Shown here: in pieces, positions 1 through 8,762 of the stretch | Position numbering within the stretch: the first letter of the stretch is position 1 | How the letters are laid out: the number at the start of each line of letters is the position of its first letter | Assembly (NCBI RefSeq): GCF_000217795.1 | Contig: NC_015681.1 | Location: 1,603,244-1,667,243, forward strand | Length of the DNA: 64,000 nucleotides | Origin: Thermodesulfatator indicus DSM 15286 | Lineage (GTDB): Bacteria; Desulfobacterota; Thermodesulfobacteria; Thermodesulfobacteriales; Thermodesulfatatoraceae | Reading direction: 5' to 3' | Program-made: the position numbers and the translations under genes | Notes under the pieces: generated by a model | The model's input: only the letters and a program-made list of their open reading frames with translations | Database searches by the model: none | What the model was told of the DNA's origin: nothing

Positions 1-288
1 CTTCAAAGACCGACGTTAATTTTTGGATATAGGCAAGAGTTTTAGGATTAAAAATCCCTTTGGGGTTATGGAGTACTACCGCTATACCGTCATCTGCCCC
101 GAACTGTTCTCTAAATTTTTCGTAGTAATGCCACAAGCTATCTCTGGGAATAATGGCGTCAGTAGAGGTTACAACGGGAAGGTGAGCTACCTGCCAGCCA
201 CAAAAGATCATGAAGCCAAAGATTATGATTAGCCAGACTTTTTGGTATTGCCAGACAAATTTTTTATAGATTTCTTGCGCTTTCAAAG
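1..288 (-). CDS. RND-superfamily (MMPL-type) exporter, N-terminal fragment
   Basis: This is the first 96 codons of a gene that runs off the left edge. It reads from a TTG start at 288 preceded by a GGGACTCC-like ribosome site. The product opens with a basic stretch, then one hydrophobic helix (about residues 19-33, rich in Ile, Phe and Gly). A periplasmic segment follows, with STDAIIPRDSLWHYYEKF, AVVLHNP and FNPKTLAYIQKL. That layout is the start of predicted RND exporters (COG1033/MMPL family): TM1 followed by a porter-like periplasmic domain. It is the last visible gene of the minus-strand envelope operon and follows the beta-barrel gene by about 20 bases. Substrate unknown; lipid or hydrophobic cargo is inferred from the LolA-like neighbour. 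Most of the protein lies outside the window. Confidence 0.7.
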
Positions 289-307
289 GAGTCCCTTTTC
301 AAGAACT

Positions 308-1651
308 TTAAAAGACAATTTCTAAGCCAAGATAGACCTGATCATTGGCGTCGTAAACATCAAAAAAGGTACCTTTTGGGCCGTCTATCAAGTGCAATCC
401 TCCGAATATTTTTACATCATCGTTGATTTTGTAAGATATTTCCGGATTCAAGTAATAGCCTCTGGTTGTAATTCCGTAAGTGCCATCAAGACGAACCTCG
501 AGATAGTCTTCAAGATAGCTTTTAGATATCCTCATAAAGATATAGGAGTCAAGTTTGGGATCAAAAAGAATGTCTTCTGACCAGCCAAGTATTCTTTGCT
601 GTAAAAACTGTAAATTAATGTAAAGGCCGTTTTCAAAACTATAGTCCAGGCCTAATACATAGCGCCAGTAAGGTTTTCTTGTAGCCTCAAGGTTTTTCTT
701 AAGAAAAACCCGGTCAGTATGATAGGCAAATTCACCCCTTATGCCCACATCATTATAAGTGGTTTCAAAGGCAAATCCTAAAATATTATCTCGCGGAAAG
801 GATACATAGACCGTATCTCCAGTAATAGACAAATTTGATAGCTGGGCTTTTAAGTCTTCTATCGGGTTAGAGGGAGTGTTGAGGGTAAAACCTTTTATGG
901 GGAAAGATTTGACGTAATAATAAAAAGAACGGTCATGGGCGTAAAGATAAGAGACTTCCCAGTCTATATTACCGGTAGAGCCGCTTAAACGCAGACCCCA
1001 TTCGGAATTTCGCAAAGAAGGAGAGGGCTTATTTTTATCTATTTTTAATGAAAGACTGCTCAAAGTAGGGTCAGCTGCCAATCTTTTGCGTAAGTGATCA
1101 AAAACAGCCCAATCTGAACCAAAATCGTCCCGTTTGGGGTAAAGAGGCCAAAGAGTAAAGACCCCTTCTAATGTGAAAGTGTCTCCAAAATATTGGACCC
1201 TTAACCACGGCCATGGATGTTGCCTTTCTTCAATGGGAAGGGTGAAAAGTTCTCTAAGGTCCTGCCAGGTGAGATTGTCAAGAATGGTGAGTTCATCAAC
1301 TTTACCCCACCGAATAAGCTGGTTACCTAAAGTTACCTCCCAGGTGCTTTCTACAAACCGCAAATACGTTTCCCATAAAAAGATGTTGGTTTGTTCGCGA
1401 CCATCGCCATCGCCATAGGCTAGACGATCAAGCTCTACCGAAGCTTTTAGGTCAAGGTAATCCGTAGGGCTGTCTTTGGCTTCAAGACGTAGTTTTTCGT
1501 GGTCAATTCTTTGGTCTTCAAAAGGGTTTTCGTTATGCAAATCAATGGCTCCCCGGCCCCAAAGACGGCCACTAAATTCGATATCACTTGCGTAAGCTAA
1601 TTCACTAAAACAAAAACAGAGCAAAGCAAACAAGAGGATCTTTTTTACCAT
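308..1651 (-). CDS. DUF1302-like outer-membrane beta-barrel protein
   Basis: The 447-residue product has a cleavable signal peptide (MVKKILLFALLCFCFSELAYA, cut near AYA-SD). A long beta-rich body of alternating aromatic and polar strands follows, and the C-terminus is LGLEIVF with the terminal Phe typical of outer-membrane barrels. Features such as LGNQLIRWGKVDELTILDNL resemble the DUF1302/alginate-export-like family (I recognise the pattern, not a specific orthologue). The gene starts within the last codons of the LolA-like gene (ATG at 1651, upstream stop at 1645-1647), so the two are translationally coupled. Together with the downstream RND exporter it suggests a trans-envelope export path. 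Exact substrate is unknown. Confidence 0.72.
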   Translation of the reverse strand: MVKKILLFALLCFCFSELAYASDIEFSGRLWGRGAIDLHNENPFEDQRIDHEKLRLEAKDSPTDYLDLKASVELDRLAYGDGDGREQTNIFLWETYLRFVESTWEVTLGNQLIRWGKVDELTILDNLTWQDLRELFTLPIEERQHPWPWLRVQYFGDTFTLEGVFTLWPLYPKRDDFGSDWAVFDHLRKRLAADPTLSSLSLKIDKNKPSPSLRNSEWGLRLSGSTGNIDWEVSYLYAHDRSFYYYVKSFPIKGFTLNTPSNPIEDLKAQLSNLSITGDTVYVSFPRDNILGFAFETTYNDVGIRGEFAYHTDRVFLKKNLEATRKPYWRYVLGLDYSFENGLYINLQFLQQRILGWSEDILFDPKLDSYIFMRISKSYLEDYLEVRLDGTYGITTRGYYLNPEISYKINDDVKIFGGLHLIDGPKGTFFDVYDANDQVYLGLEIVF

Positions 1652-2403
1652 CTTTCCAGTCTCCTTTTGGTAAATATTTTAGGGTCAATACCTTGGTCAT
1701 AGATAATTTTATTGATTTTTATGATGGTTAGACGTTTTTTCTTTAGATTTTCCATTTGTGATTCAAGAATCGTCCAGTACCCTTGGATTTTTTCCCACTT
1801 TTGGGCGGAAAATCTTTTAAATAGCTTGCCTTTGCGGTCGTAGATATCTATACGGATAGGTAGATAGCCATCTTTAGTTATCCACTGCACCCAGTAACCG
1901 TAAGAAGAATACTTTTTCTTCTTGGGCGTAGTTTTAACTACATAACAAGGGGTTCCTTGTAATATTTCCTCTCTTAATAACTCGTGGCGATACTTAGGGG
2001 GATAACGCCTATCTAAATCTTCATAAAGAAACTCTGAGTTTACAAAACGGTGAAACTTAAAAGAACCAGCAATGCGACGGGTACGCTTAAGAGCCGGCAA
2101 ATATAAAAATTGTTCTTCTTTTCCGTTATGATAGGAAATAGAAAGAAAGGCCGTACCGGCAATATCTCTAGGGGAAAGAAATCGCATAAGGGTATAACGG
2201 GCCTTTTTGTCTTCACGGGTAAAAATTTTCATCTTGCGAGTTTTTTCTCTGCCCCGGGCTTTTTTAAGGATCATTACGCTTTCTGCTTGCGAATCTTTTC
2301 CTTGCGGGCGGTTGTAAACCTTCCAGGCGATTTCTTCGCCAGTAAGGGCCAAGGCCTTATTGGCCATTAACCAAAAAATTATAAAAACAATTGTTTTTCG
2401 CAT
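1645..2403 (-). CDS. Outer-membrane lipoprotein-sorting (LolA-like) periplasmic protein
   Basis: The 252-residue protein has a signal peptide (MRKTIVFIIFWLMANKALA). Its body matches the LolA_like/outer-membrane lipoprotein-sorting family: LTGEEIAWKVYNRPQGKDS at the start, RYTLMRFLSPRDIAGTAFL in the middle, and FLYLPALKRTRRIAGSFK followed by DLDRRYP. These are half-barrel proteins that bind lipid or acyl chains in the periplasm. Proteins of this subfamily are often encoded beside an RND exporter and a DUF1302 barrel, as here. A GGAGGGA ribosome site lies just upstream. The role as a lipid carrier between exporter and barrel is inference. Confidence 0.75.
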   Translation of the reverse strand: MRKTIVFIIFWLMANKALALTGEEIAWKVYNRPQGKDSQAESVMILKKARGREKTRKMKIFTREDKKARYTLMRFLSPRDIAGTAFLSISYHNGKEEQFLYLPALKRTRRIAGSFKFHRFVNSEFLYEDLDRRYPPKYRHELLREEILQGTPCYVVKTTPKKKKYSSYGYWVQWITKDGYLPIRIDIYDRKGKLFKRFSAQKWEKIQGYWTILESQMENLKKKRLTIIKINKIIYDQGIDPKIFTKRRLERW

Positions 2404-2439
2404 ATGAGTCCCTCCTTTTGTCTTATCGGAAAGATTTTT

Positions 2440-3099
2440 TTAAGGTAAAACGATGGCAGTTGATACCTCTTTTAGGTGAGAAGTTAAACCAGCTAAATGT
2501 CTCCACCCTCCTATGTGAACCAGTGGTTTCCTCTTGGCAAGTGTTTTAATTTTCTTAGCCATATAAGTTTCACGCAATTTATCGTAAGGATTCACTGGTG
2601 GCTGGTAAAGACCTTTTAGAAACAAATAAACCAGCCCTTTCTCTCTTTGTGGATTAAACGGCATGGTGGTTAATTTTTTTAAATTTTCAGGGGTGAGGGC
2701 TTGTTCTAGTTCTTTTAAGTATTTCCTGGCTGGAGCATTCAGGTCCACAGGTACTACTGGTGCTATATTTAATTCTCTGGCAATTTTATATTCATAAGGC
2801 ATTTCAAGAATTCTTCTGAAATTTTCAAGGGCTGGGGTAAGTGATAATTTTTCTTTAGCTAGGATCTCTAAAAAAGTTTTAAGCCAAATTTTTTCTTTTT
2901 TACGACGCAAAGATACGGAATAAGGACTAATCTCTACTGTTATAACGGCCGGCTTTATAAATAGCAAAAACTTTTTCAATATTTCTTGGTTTTCAGGTAG
3001 GCGGTGAATGGTTCCTAGAACAAATATTTCCTTTTGAGAAATAAATTGCCTTACCTTAGAATCACTGTCAAAATTAGCGTTAATTTTAAGTATAGCCAT
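2440..3099 (-). CDS. TraB/GumN-like family protein
   Basis: About 219 residues if translation starts at the ATG at 3099 (MAILKINANFD); an in-frame GTG lies three codons upstream at 3108 and neither has a good ribosome site. Family signatures of TraB/PrgY/GumN-type proteins are visible: VLGTIHRLPEN near the N-terminus, AVITVEISPYSV after it, RETYMAKKIKTLAKRKP, and HIGGWRHLAGL near the C-terminus. There is no obvious signal peptide or membrane helix. The family is proposed to be protease-like or regulatory, and its biochemical role in bacteria is not settled. It is divergent from pyrF and is the first gene of the minus-strand envelope operon, 36 bases ahead of the LolA-like gene. Confidence 0.6.
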   Translation of the reverse strand: MAILKINANFDSDSKVRQFISQKEIFVLGTIHRLPENQEILKKFLLFIKPAVITVEISPYSVSLRRKKEKIWLKTFLEILAKEKLSLTPALENFRRILEMPYEYKIARELNIAPVVPVDLNAPARKYLKELEQALTPENLKKLTTMPFNPQREKGLVYLFLKGLYQPPVNPYDKLRETYMAKKIKTLAKRKPLVHIGGWRHLAGLTSHLKEVSTAIVLP

Positions 3100-3126
3100 T
3101 TTAAACACTATTATATAGGAGGCCTT

Positions 3127-3852
3127 GTGGAAGTAAAACGTCGTTTAATCTTTCCTCTTGATGTCTCTTCTCTTAATGAGGCTCAAAAGTGGGTAAGCCA
3201 GCTTAAAGATAATGTTGGGGTTTTCAAAATAGGGCTTGAGCTTTTTGTGGCCCATGGTCCTGTAGCCATAGAAAAAGTAAGAGAAGCTGGGGCTGATGAT
3301 ATTTTTTTAGACTTAAAGCTCCACGATATTCCGGCCACCATGGAGCAAGCAGCTAGGGCTGCTAGCCGCCACGGGGTAGACATTCTTACGGTCCACATGC
3401 TGGCTGGACGCCAGGCAGTACGTCGCACTGTAGAAGCCGTTGAAGGGGGTACTAAAGTATTCGGGGTTACAGTCCTTACCTCTCACACCCGGGCTGAACT
3501 TATGGAGATAGGTTATGCCCCCGAACTTTCTCGCGACGTTAAAGAAGCTGTTTTAAGGTTAGCAAACCTTGCTTATCGCGCTGGTTGTCACGGCGTAGTT
3601 TGTTCTGGAAAAGAAGTCTCAGCGGTAAAAGAGGCCTATCGGCACTTGAAAACTATTGTCCCAGGGGTAAGGCCAGAGTGGGCAGCAGACCCACAGGATC
3701 AAGCCCGGGTGGTTACTCCAGCTGAAGCTATTCTCAATGGAGCAGATTATCTGGTTATCGGGAGGCCTATAAGACAGGCAGATGACCCTTGTGGGGCTGC
3801 TCAAAAGATTCTTGCTGAAATGAAAGAGGCTTTTGAAAAAAGAGGATTTTAA
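3127..3852 (+). CDS. pyrF: Orotidine 5'-phosphate decarboxylase
   Basis: PyrF removes CO2 from OMP to give UMP, the last step of de novo pyrimidine synthesis. The 241-residue protein has the family order: LIFPLDVSSLNEAQKWV, VFKIGLELFVAHGP, then the catalytic DLKLHDIP segment with the Lys and two Asp of the active site. GVTVLTSH and the phosphate-binding PGVRPEW and VIGRPIRQ follow. I chose the GTG at 3127 because a perfect AGGAGG (3117-3122) precedes it by four bases and the conserved region begins immediately afterwards. It abuts the DUF763 gene, whose ATG directly follows its stop. Confidence 0.95.
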   Translation: MEVKRRLIFPLDVSSLNEAQKWVSQLKDNVGVFKIGLELFVAHGPVAIEKVREAGADDIFLDLKLHDIPATMEQAARAASRHGVDILTVHMLAGRQAVRRTVEAVEGGTKVFGVTVLTSHTRAELMEIGYAPELSRDVKEAVLRLANLAYRAGCHGVVCSGKEVSAVKEAYRHLKTIVPGVRPEWAADPQDQARVVTPAEAILNGADYLVIGRPIRQADDPCGAAQKILAEMKEAFEKRGF

Positions 3853-4938
3853 ATGGCTAAAAGAACCGGACTGGCCGAGCTTCCTTTGCATGGAGGCCAT
3901 GCTCCACGGTGGCTTTTTAGCCGTATGGTTAGGCTTTCTAAAGCTCTGGTAGAAGTTATCGTTTACGAGTTTGGGCCTGAAGAGTTTTTGCGCCGCATGG
4001 CGGATCCTCATTGGTTTCAGGCTTTTGGTTGTGTGTTGGGGTTTGACTGGCATTCCTCCGGGCTTACCACTACGGTGTGTGGGGCCTTAAAAGAGGCCTT
4101 AACCCCTATGGCCAACGATCTTGGTATATTTGTTTGTGGAGGCAAAGCCAGGGCATCACGAAGGACTCCTCAGGAAATTGAAAGCTGGCTTGCAAAAAAG
4201 GGATTGCCATCTGATTACAAAGTTTTGGTGGATTATAGCCGTTTAGTGGCTAAAGTGGATAATACCGCTTTACAAGACGGCTATCAGCTTTATCACCATA
4301 CCTTCTTTTTTACCAAGAAGGGGGCCTGGTCAGTAGTACAACAGGGAATGAATCAGGAAACTGCTTATGCCAGGCGTTATCACTGGCTTGGTGAAGAAGT
4401 AAAAAGCTTTGTTAACGAACCTCACTCAGGTATTGCTTCTCAGCGCCGCGAAAAAAAAGTGCTAAACTTAGTGGCTAAAGATAGTTCAGAAGTTAGAAAG
4501 GTGTTGATAAATTTGCTTAAAGAGCCACCTGAAAAAATTTTAAAAGAGATAAACTCAGCTAAGAAGCTGGTTTTTCCTGCCCGTCACAGGTTGTCTGAAA
4601 AAGATCTTTCACCAAGAGGGCTTAATAAAGTCTTGCTAAAAACCTATGAAAGACAACCAAATTCTTTTGAAGACTTATTAAAAATAGAAGGGCTTGGCCC
4701 CAAAAGTTTAAGGGCTTTAACCTTGGTGTCAGAGTTGATTTATGATGTTTCTGCTTCTCGAGAGGATCCCGCCAAGTACTCCTTCGCTCATGGTGGTAAA
4801 GATGGTATCCCTTTCCCTGTTGATACAAAAATATACGATAAAACCATCAACTATATTGAGGAATTGTTAAAAACGGCTCGCATTGAATATTCTGAAAAAA
4901 ATAAAGCCTTTAAGAGGTTAAGAAAAATTTTCAATTGA
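3853..4938 (+). CDS. DUF763 family protein
   Basis: The 361-residue protein starts MAKRTGLAELPLHGGHAP, a highly characteristic DUF763 beginning, and keeps FGCVLGFDWHSSGLTTTVCGAL and GKARASRRTPQEI. Near residues 255-300 it has FEDLLKIEGLGPKSLRALTLV, a helix-hairpin-helix-like segment suggesting nucleic-acid contact. SFAHGGKDGIPFPVD follows. The family is mostly found in archaea and thermophilic bacteria and has no established function. Its ATG follows the pyrF stop with no gap, so the two genes are probably cotranscribed. Confidence 0.85.
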   Translation: MAKRTGLAELPLHGGHAPRWLFSRMVRLSKALVEVIVYEFGPEEFLRRMADPHWFQAFGCVLGFDWHSSGLTTTVCGALKEALTPMANDLGIFVCGGKARASRRTPQEIESWLAKKGLPSDYKVLVDYSRLVAKVDNTALQDGYQLYHHTFFFTKKGAWSVVQQGMNQETAYARRYHWLGEEVKSFVNEPHSGIASQRREKKVLNLVAKDSSEVRKVLINLLKEPPEKILKEINSAKKLVFPARHRLSEKDLSPRGLNKVLLKTYERQPNSFEDLLKIEGLGPKSLRALTLVSELIYDVSASREDPAKYSFAHGGKDGIPFPVDTKIYDKTINYIEELLKTARIEYSEKNKAFKRLRKIFN

Positions 4939-5032
4939 CCTTATTTGGTAAAATTTAGTTGTAAATGTTGTTTTTAGGGAAATGGCAAGAGTTTTTAAAA
5001 GGTCAATATGGTCAGGTGGTTATTTTTAACTC

Positions 5033-5061
5033 TTGACCAGAGAAGAAAAATTTTTTAAAAG
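5033..5061 (+). promoter_or_regulatory. Candidate sigma70-type promoter of the dsr operon
   Basis: TTGACC (5033-5038) and TAAAAG (5056-5061) are separated by 17 bases, about 30 bases before the RsbRD_N gene. The -35 TTGACC also forms an inverted repeat with GGTCAA near 5001-5006, which could be an operator or a hairpin. The -10 match is weak, so this is only a candidate. Confidence 0.35.
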
Positions 5062-5090
5062 CACAAGATAGCCTAACGAAGCGAGGAACC

Positions 5091-5624
5091 ATGGACAAGC
5101 TCAAGGAACTTATCAACGAAAATAGAGCAGATATAGAGACCAGGTGGTACGAATTAATACTTGAAACTTATCCACCAGAGGCAGCGGCTTTTTTCCGTAA
5201 AAACAAAGACCAGTTCGACAATCCTGTTGGTGCTAAAATTAGTGCTGGTGTTATAGGTATTTTGGAAGAGCTAGCTGGTAAAGGTGATGAAAAACGCATT
5301 GCGGAATGTATTGACGAAATAATAAGATTAAGGGCAGTCCAAGAATTTACCCCGTCTCAAGCTGTAAAAGTTTTCCCCTTGCTCAAGCGGGCAATAAGAG
5401 AAGTCCTTGAAGACGAATTAGAAGATAAAGGCCTTTTACAAGAGTTTTTGAAACTTGAAGAACAAATAGACGAGATAACCTTGAAAGGTTTTGAAATATA
5501 CCAGCAATGTAGGGAAAGATTGTATCATTTAAAGGTTGAAGAATGGAAGAGTCGTATGTATATGCTGCTAAGAAGGGCCAAGATGATTTATGACGAAAGA
5601 GAAGGAAGTTTGCCTCCGCAATAA
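5091..5624 (+). CDS. RsbRD N-terminal domain (RsbRD_N) protein preceding dsrMKJOP
   Basis: The 177-residue all-helical protein matches RsbRD_N, the N-terminal sensor domain of stressosome RsbR-type proteins: DIETRWYELILETYP near the start, and RLRAVQEFTPSQAVKVFPLLKRAI in the middle. No STAS domain is attached, so it is a stand-alone sensor-like domain. An acidic helical tail follows. The GAGGAACC before the ATG is a good ribosome site. In several sulfate reducers a gene of this type sits just before dsrM; this neighbourhood reproduces that. A regulatory or assembly role for the Dsr complex is inferred from position only. Confidence 0.75.
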   Translation: MDKLKELINENRADIETRWYELILETYPPEAAAFFRKNKDQFDNPVGAKISAGVIGILEELAGKGDEKRIAECIDEIIRLRAVQEFTPSQAVKVFPLLKRAIREVLEDELEDKGLLQEFLKLEEQIDEITLKGFEIYQQCRERLYHLKVEEWKSRMYMLLRRAKMIYDEREGSLPPQ

Positions 5625-5650
5625 TATGATAAGTTAAGAGAGGTATATAT

Positions 5651-6661
5651 ATGGGTGCTGTATTCGCATTACTTATCGCTTTAGGTTTAGTTGTCTTTGT
5701 TTGGCTTGGGGCTGGGGTTATTGGTTTTAAAGCTTTGTTCGCGGTGGTAATTCCTTACGCGGCGTTTTTGGTCTTTCTTGGGGGAATAATTTATAGGATT
5801 GTTGAGTGGGCTAAAGTGCCTGTGCCGTTTAGGATTGTTACCACCTGTGGTCAGCAAAAGTCTCTTAAGTGGGTCAAGCGCAGTCGTCTTGAGTCTCCGT
5901 TCAATAATTTTGAAGTAGCTATTAGAATGGCTTTGGAAGTCTTTGCCTTTCGTTCTCTTTTTAGGAACCTTAAGGCGGAGCTTAAGGGACCAAATCTTCT
6001 TTATGGTTCTAGTAAATGGCTTTGGCTGGGGGCGATAGCTTTTCATTATTGTTTTCTTATTATTTTGATTCGCCATCTGCGTTTCTTTACTTACCCTGTC
6101 CCTGGATTTATAGGAATTATCGAACAGGTTGACGCTTTTCTTCACATAGGTCTTCCTTTCTTCTACATTACAGACGGAGTCATTTTGGTGGCCTTGACAT
6201 ATCTCCTTTTACGTCGCTTGTCAGATCCGAAGCTTCGCTACATTTCTTTAGGCTCTGATTTTATGCCTCTTTTTCTTATATTAGGACTGGTTATTTCGGG
6301 TATCCTTATGCGTTACTTCTTTAGGGTGGATCTCTTTCAAGTTAAAGAATTCACCATGGGTCTTGTTCACTTCAGCCCGAAGGTACCAGATGTAGGAGTA
6401 ATTTTTTACATACACCTTACTTTCTTGTGTGCCTTGATGGCTTATTTCCCCTTTAGCAAACTAGTCCATATGGCGGGTGTTTTCTTTAGTCCTACAAGAA
6501 ACTTGGCCAATAACAGCCGCGCTAAGCGTCATGAGCCGGCGCCTTGGTGGCAGAAGCCCAAATTTAAAACTTATTGTGAATGGCAGGAAGAGTTTAAGGA
6601 ACAGCTTGAGCAGTCTGGTCAGCCTATAGATGAAGATTGTTATAAGAAGAAAGAAGCTTAA
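5651..6661 (+). CDS. dsrM: DsrM, membrane cytochrome b subunit of DsrMKJOP
   Basis: DsrM is the NarI-like di-haem b membrane subunit that exchanges electrons with menaquinone and passes them to DsrK. The 336-residue protein has about six hydrophobic helices. The first two are near residues 1-45 and the central NarI-like block spans about 120-275, with His residues in AIAFHYCFLIILIRHLRFF, DAFLHIGLP and GLVHFSP as likely haem ligands. It ends with a charged cytoplasmic tail. It opens the five-gene complex operon, 26 bases after the RsbRD_N gene and 30 before dsrK. In sulfate reducers the complex is thought to deliver electrons to DsrC/DsrAB, neither of which is in this window. Confidence 0.93.
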   Translation: MGAVFALLIALGLVVFVWLGAGVIGFKALFAVVIPYAAFLVFLGGIIYRIVEWAKVPVPFRIVTTCGQQKSLKWVKRSRLESPFNNFEVAIRMALEVFAFRSLFRNLKAELKGPNLLYGSSKWLWLGAIAFHYCFLIILIRHLRFFTYPVPGFIGIIEQVDAFLHIGLPFFYITDGVILVALTYLLLRRLSDPKLRYISLGSDFMPLFLILGLVISGILMRYFFRVDLFQVKEFTMGLVHFSPKVPDVGVIFYIHLTFLCALMAYFPFSKLVHMAGVFFSPTRNLANNSRAKRHEPAPWWQKPKFKTYCEWQEEFKEQLEQSGQPIDEDCYKKKEA

Positions 6662-6691
6662 GAATTGAAATAATAAACGGAGAGGTTAGCC

Positions 6692-8326
6692 ATGGCCAAG
6701 ATGCCTAAACCTGATGAATTACTTAAGACTCTAGATTGGACACCACCTGAGAAGGACTGGATGGACGATGTTCCTCCAGAGATTAAACCTGGGCGTTTTT
6801 GTTATCCAGCCAAAAAGAATATTCTAGAAGAGATAGGTTTTCCTAACCCGCGTGAGTGGTCTCCATTAGATGATGACTGGAAGCTACCGTCTAATAGCCG
6901 CGAGATTGTTGTAGAAGGTATTATTGATCGTCTTAAAAAGTATCGATCCTTTAAGCTTTTTATGGACATCTGCGTGCGTTGTGGTGCCTGTGCCGATAAG
7001 TGTCACTACTTTTTGGGATCTGGTGATCCTAAAAATATGCCTGTTTTAAGGGCAGAGCTTCTTCGCTCTGTTATTAAAGGTGAGCTTACTTGGCAAGGTA
7101 AGTTTTTTGGAAAGTTAGCGGGAGCTCGGAAATTAAACGAGGATATAATCAAGGAATGGTTTTATTACTTTTATCAGTGCAGTGAGTGCCGCCGTTGCTC
7201 TGTGTTTTGCCCCTACGGGATCGACACTTGTGAAGTTACCATGATGGGGCGTGAATTGCTCCATCTTGTTGGCTGTAATATTAACTGGATACTTGAGCCT
7301 GTTCGTAACTGTTTCAAGATTGGAAACCACTTGGGTCTCCAGCCGCATACGGTTAAAGAAAATATTGAGTTCCTGTGCTGGGACATAGAAGAAGTAACCG
7401 GCCTTAAAATGGAGGTGCCTTTCAATAAGAAAGGTGCTGAAGTACTTTTCGTAACTCCATCTGGTGACTATTTTGCTGATCCTGGTATTTACACCATGAT
7501 GGGTTACATAATGCTCTTCAATTATCTTGATATTGACTGGACCATGAGCACCTATGCCTCTGAGGGTGGCAACTTTGGTTTGTTCACCTCTCACGAGGCG
7601 ATGGCCAAGATTAATGCCAAGATCTATCACGAGGCCGAGCGCTTGGGTGTCCGATTTATTATTGGTGGTGAATGTGGTCATATGTGGCGTGTAAAACATC
7701 AGTACATGGATACCGCTACAGGTCCGGCCCCTAAGAACCTTGAAGTACCTCGTAGCCCGATTACCGGGACGGTTTTTGAGCATGCCAAATCTACCAAGAT
7801 GATCCACATTTGTGAATTTACAGCAGACCTCATTGCTCATGGTAAACTTGACTTAGATCCTTCACGCAATGATAAGTATGTGGTTACTTATCATGATTCT
7901 TGTAACCCATCTCGTGGTATGGGCTTTTTTGAAGAACCTAGGTTTATCCTTAAGAATGTATGTAACAATTTTTATGAAATGCCTGAAAACACTATTCGTG
8001 AAAAGACATTCTGTTGTGGTAGTGGTTCTGGTCTTAACACGGATGAATTTATGGACATGCGTATGCGAGGTGGCCTACCCAGGGCCAATGCTGTTAAGTA
8101 TGTCCATGAAAAATATGGTGTCAATATGTTAGCCTGTATTTGTGCCATTGACCGTGCGGCTCTGCCCACCCTTATGAATTACTGGGTGCCCGAAGTACAG
8201 GTTTGCGGGGTCCACGAATTAGTAGCTAACGCCTTGGTCTTTCCTCATGAGAAGAAAGGGGAAAGAGAGCGTGAACTTAACTTGCGTCAAGAACCTTTGA
8301 AGCCGGAGGGCGAAGAAAATGCATGA
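6692..8326 (+). CDS. dsrK: DsrK, HdrD-like iron-sulfur catalytic subunit
   Basis: DsrK is the cytoplasmic HdrD-like subunit proposed to reduce the DsrC trisulfide or heterodisulfide. The 544-residue protein has two CxxCxxCxxxC [4Fe-4S] motifs at C94/C97/C100/C104 and C163/C166/C169/C173. In the second half are CCG-type sequences: DSCNPSRGM, and CCGSGSGLN with C441-C442. These are the signature of the non-cubane catalytic cluster of HdrB/HdrD proteins. The gene follows dsrM and overlaps dsrJ by eight bases, which indicates translational coupling. A good GGAGAGG ribosome site precedes the ATG. Confidence 0.95.
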   Translation: MAKMPKPDELLKTLDWTPPEKDWMDDVPPEIKPGRFCYPAKKNILEEIGFPNPREWSPLDDDWKLPSNSREIVVEGIIDRLKKYRSFKLFMDICVRCGACADKCHYFLGSGDPKNMPVLRAELLRSVIKGELTWQGKFFGKLAGARKLNEDIIKEWFYYFYQCSECRRCSVFCPYGIDTCEVTMMGRELLHLVGCNINWILEPVRNCFKIGNHLGLQPHTVKENIEFLCWDIEEVTGLKMEVPFNKKGAEVLFVTPSGDYFADPGIYTMMGYIMLFNYLDIDWTMSTYASEGGNFGLFTSHEAMAKINAKIYHEAERLGVRFIIGGECGHMWRVKHQYMDTATGPAPKNLEVPRSPITGTVFEHAKSTKMIHICEFTADLIAHGKLDLDPSRNDKYVVTYHDSCNPSRGMGFFEEPRFILKNVCNNFYEMPENTIREKTFCCGSGSGLNTDEFMDMRMRGGLPRANAVKYVHEKYGVNMLACICAIDRAALPTLMNYWVPEVQVCGVHELVANALVFPHEKKGERERELNLRQEPLKPEGEENA

Positions 8327-8762
8327 TGCCGGCAAAGTTATCCCAGGAATTGTTGTATTGGTTGTGTTGGTGACGTTGCCATTTTGGTGGAATTTGGGAA
8401 AGGCTGCCCCCAGGATAGAACTGGAGTTGCCAAAGCAGTACAAAAATTGTGTGGAAGATAGAAAGTTTATGGCTCGTGATCACATGAAGCTTCTTAATGA
8501 ATGGCGTAATGAATTAGTTAGAAACGGACAGTTTGAATATGTTAATTCAAAAGGGCAGACTTTTCCTATAAAGTTTCAGGAAGGGTGTCTAAAATGTCAT
8601 CCTAGTCGTAGTAAGTTTTGTGATAGGTGTCATAATTTTGTAGAAGTAAAACCTTATTGTTGGAATTGTCACTATTCGCCGGAGGAGATGAAAGTATGGG
8701 CGACAAAAAACGTAAAATTAAAAGAAGAGGCTTTCTCAAAGCAGCCGGCTTCGCATCATTAG
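8319..8762 (+). CDS. dsrJ: DsrJ, periplasmic trihaem cytochrome c
   Basis: The 147-residue protein has an uncleaved N-terminal anchor (residues 8-25) and exactly three CxxCH motifs: C90-H94, C101-H105 and C114-H118. DsrJ of other organisms carries one haem with unusual His/Cys ligation; C44, outside the CxxCH motifs, is the candidate ligand here. It is the periplasmic cytochrome of DsrMKJOP, acting with DsrO and DsrP. The last 22 codons plus stop are also read in another frame as the start of dsrO, a 67-base overlap. The tail beyond the third haem is Lys/Glu rich and may simply be read-through into the dsrO start. Confidence 0.93.
   Translation: MHDAGKVIPGIVVLVVLVTLPFWWNLGKAAPRIELELPKQYKNCVEDRKFMARDHMKLLNEWRNELVRNGQFEYVNSKGQTFPIKFQEGCLKCHPSRSKFCDRCHNFVEVKPYCWNCHYSPEEMKVWATKNVKLKEEAFSKQPASHH

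Noticed and set aside
23-232. 69-residue plus-strand frame at the left edge
   Set aside because: It lies opposite a clear RND exporter N-terminus on the minus strand and has no ribosome site or family likeness.
7133-7840. 235-residue minus-strand frame
   Set aside because: It is entirely antisense to dsrK, whose iron-sulfur motifs are intact, and it shows no family pattern.
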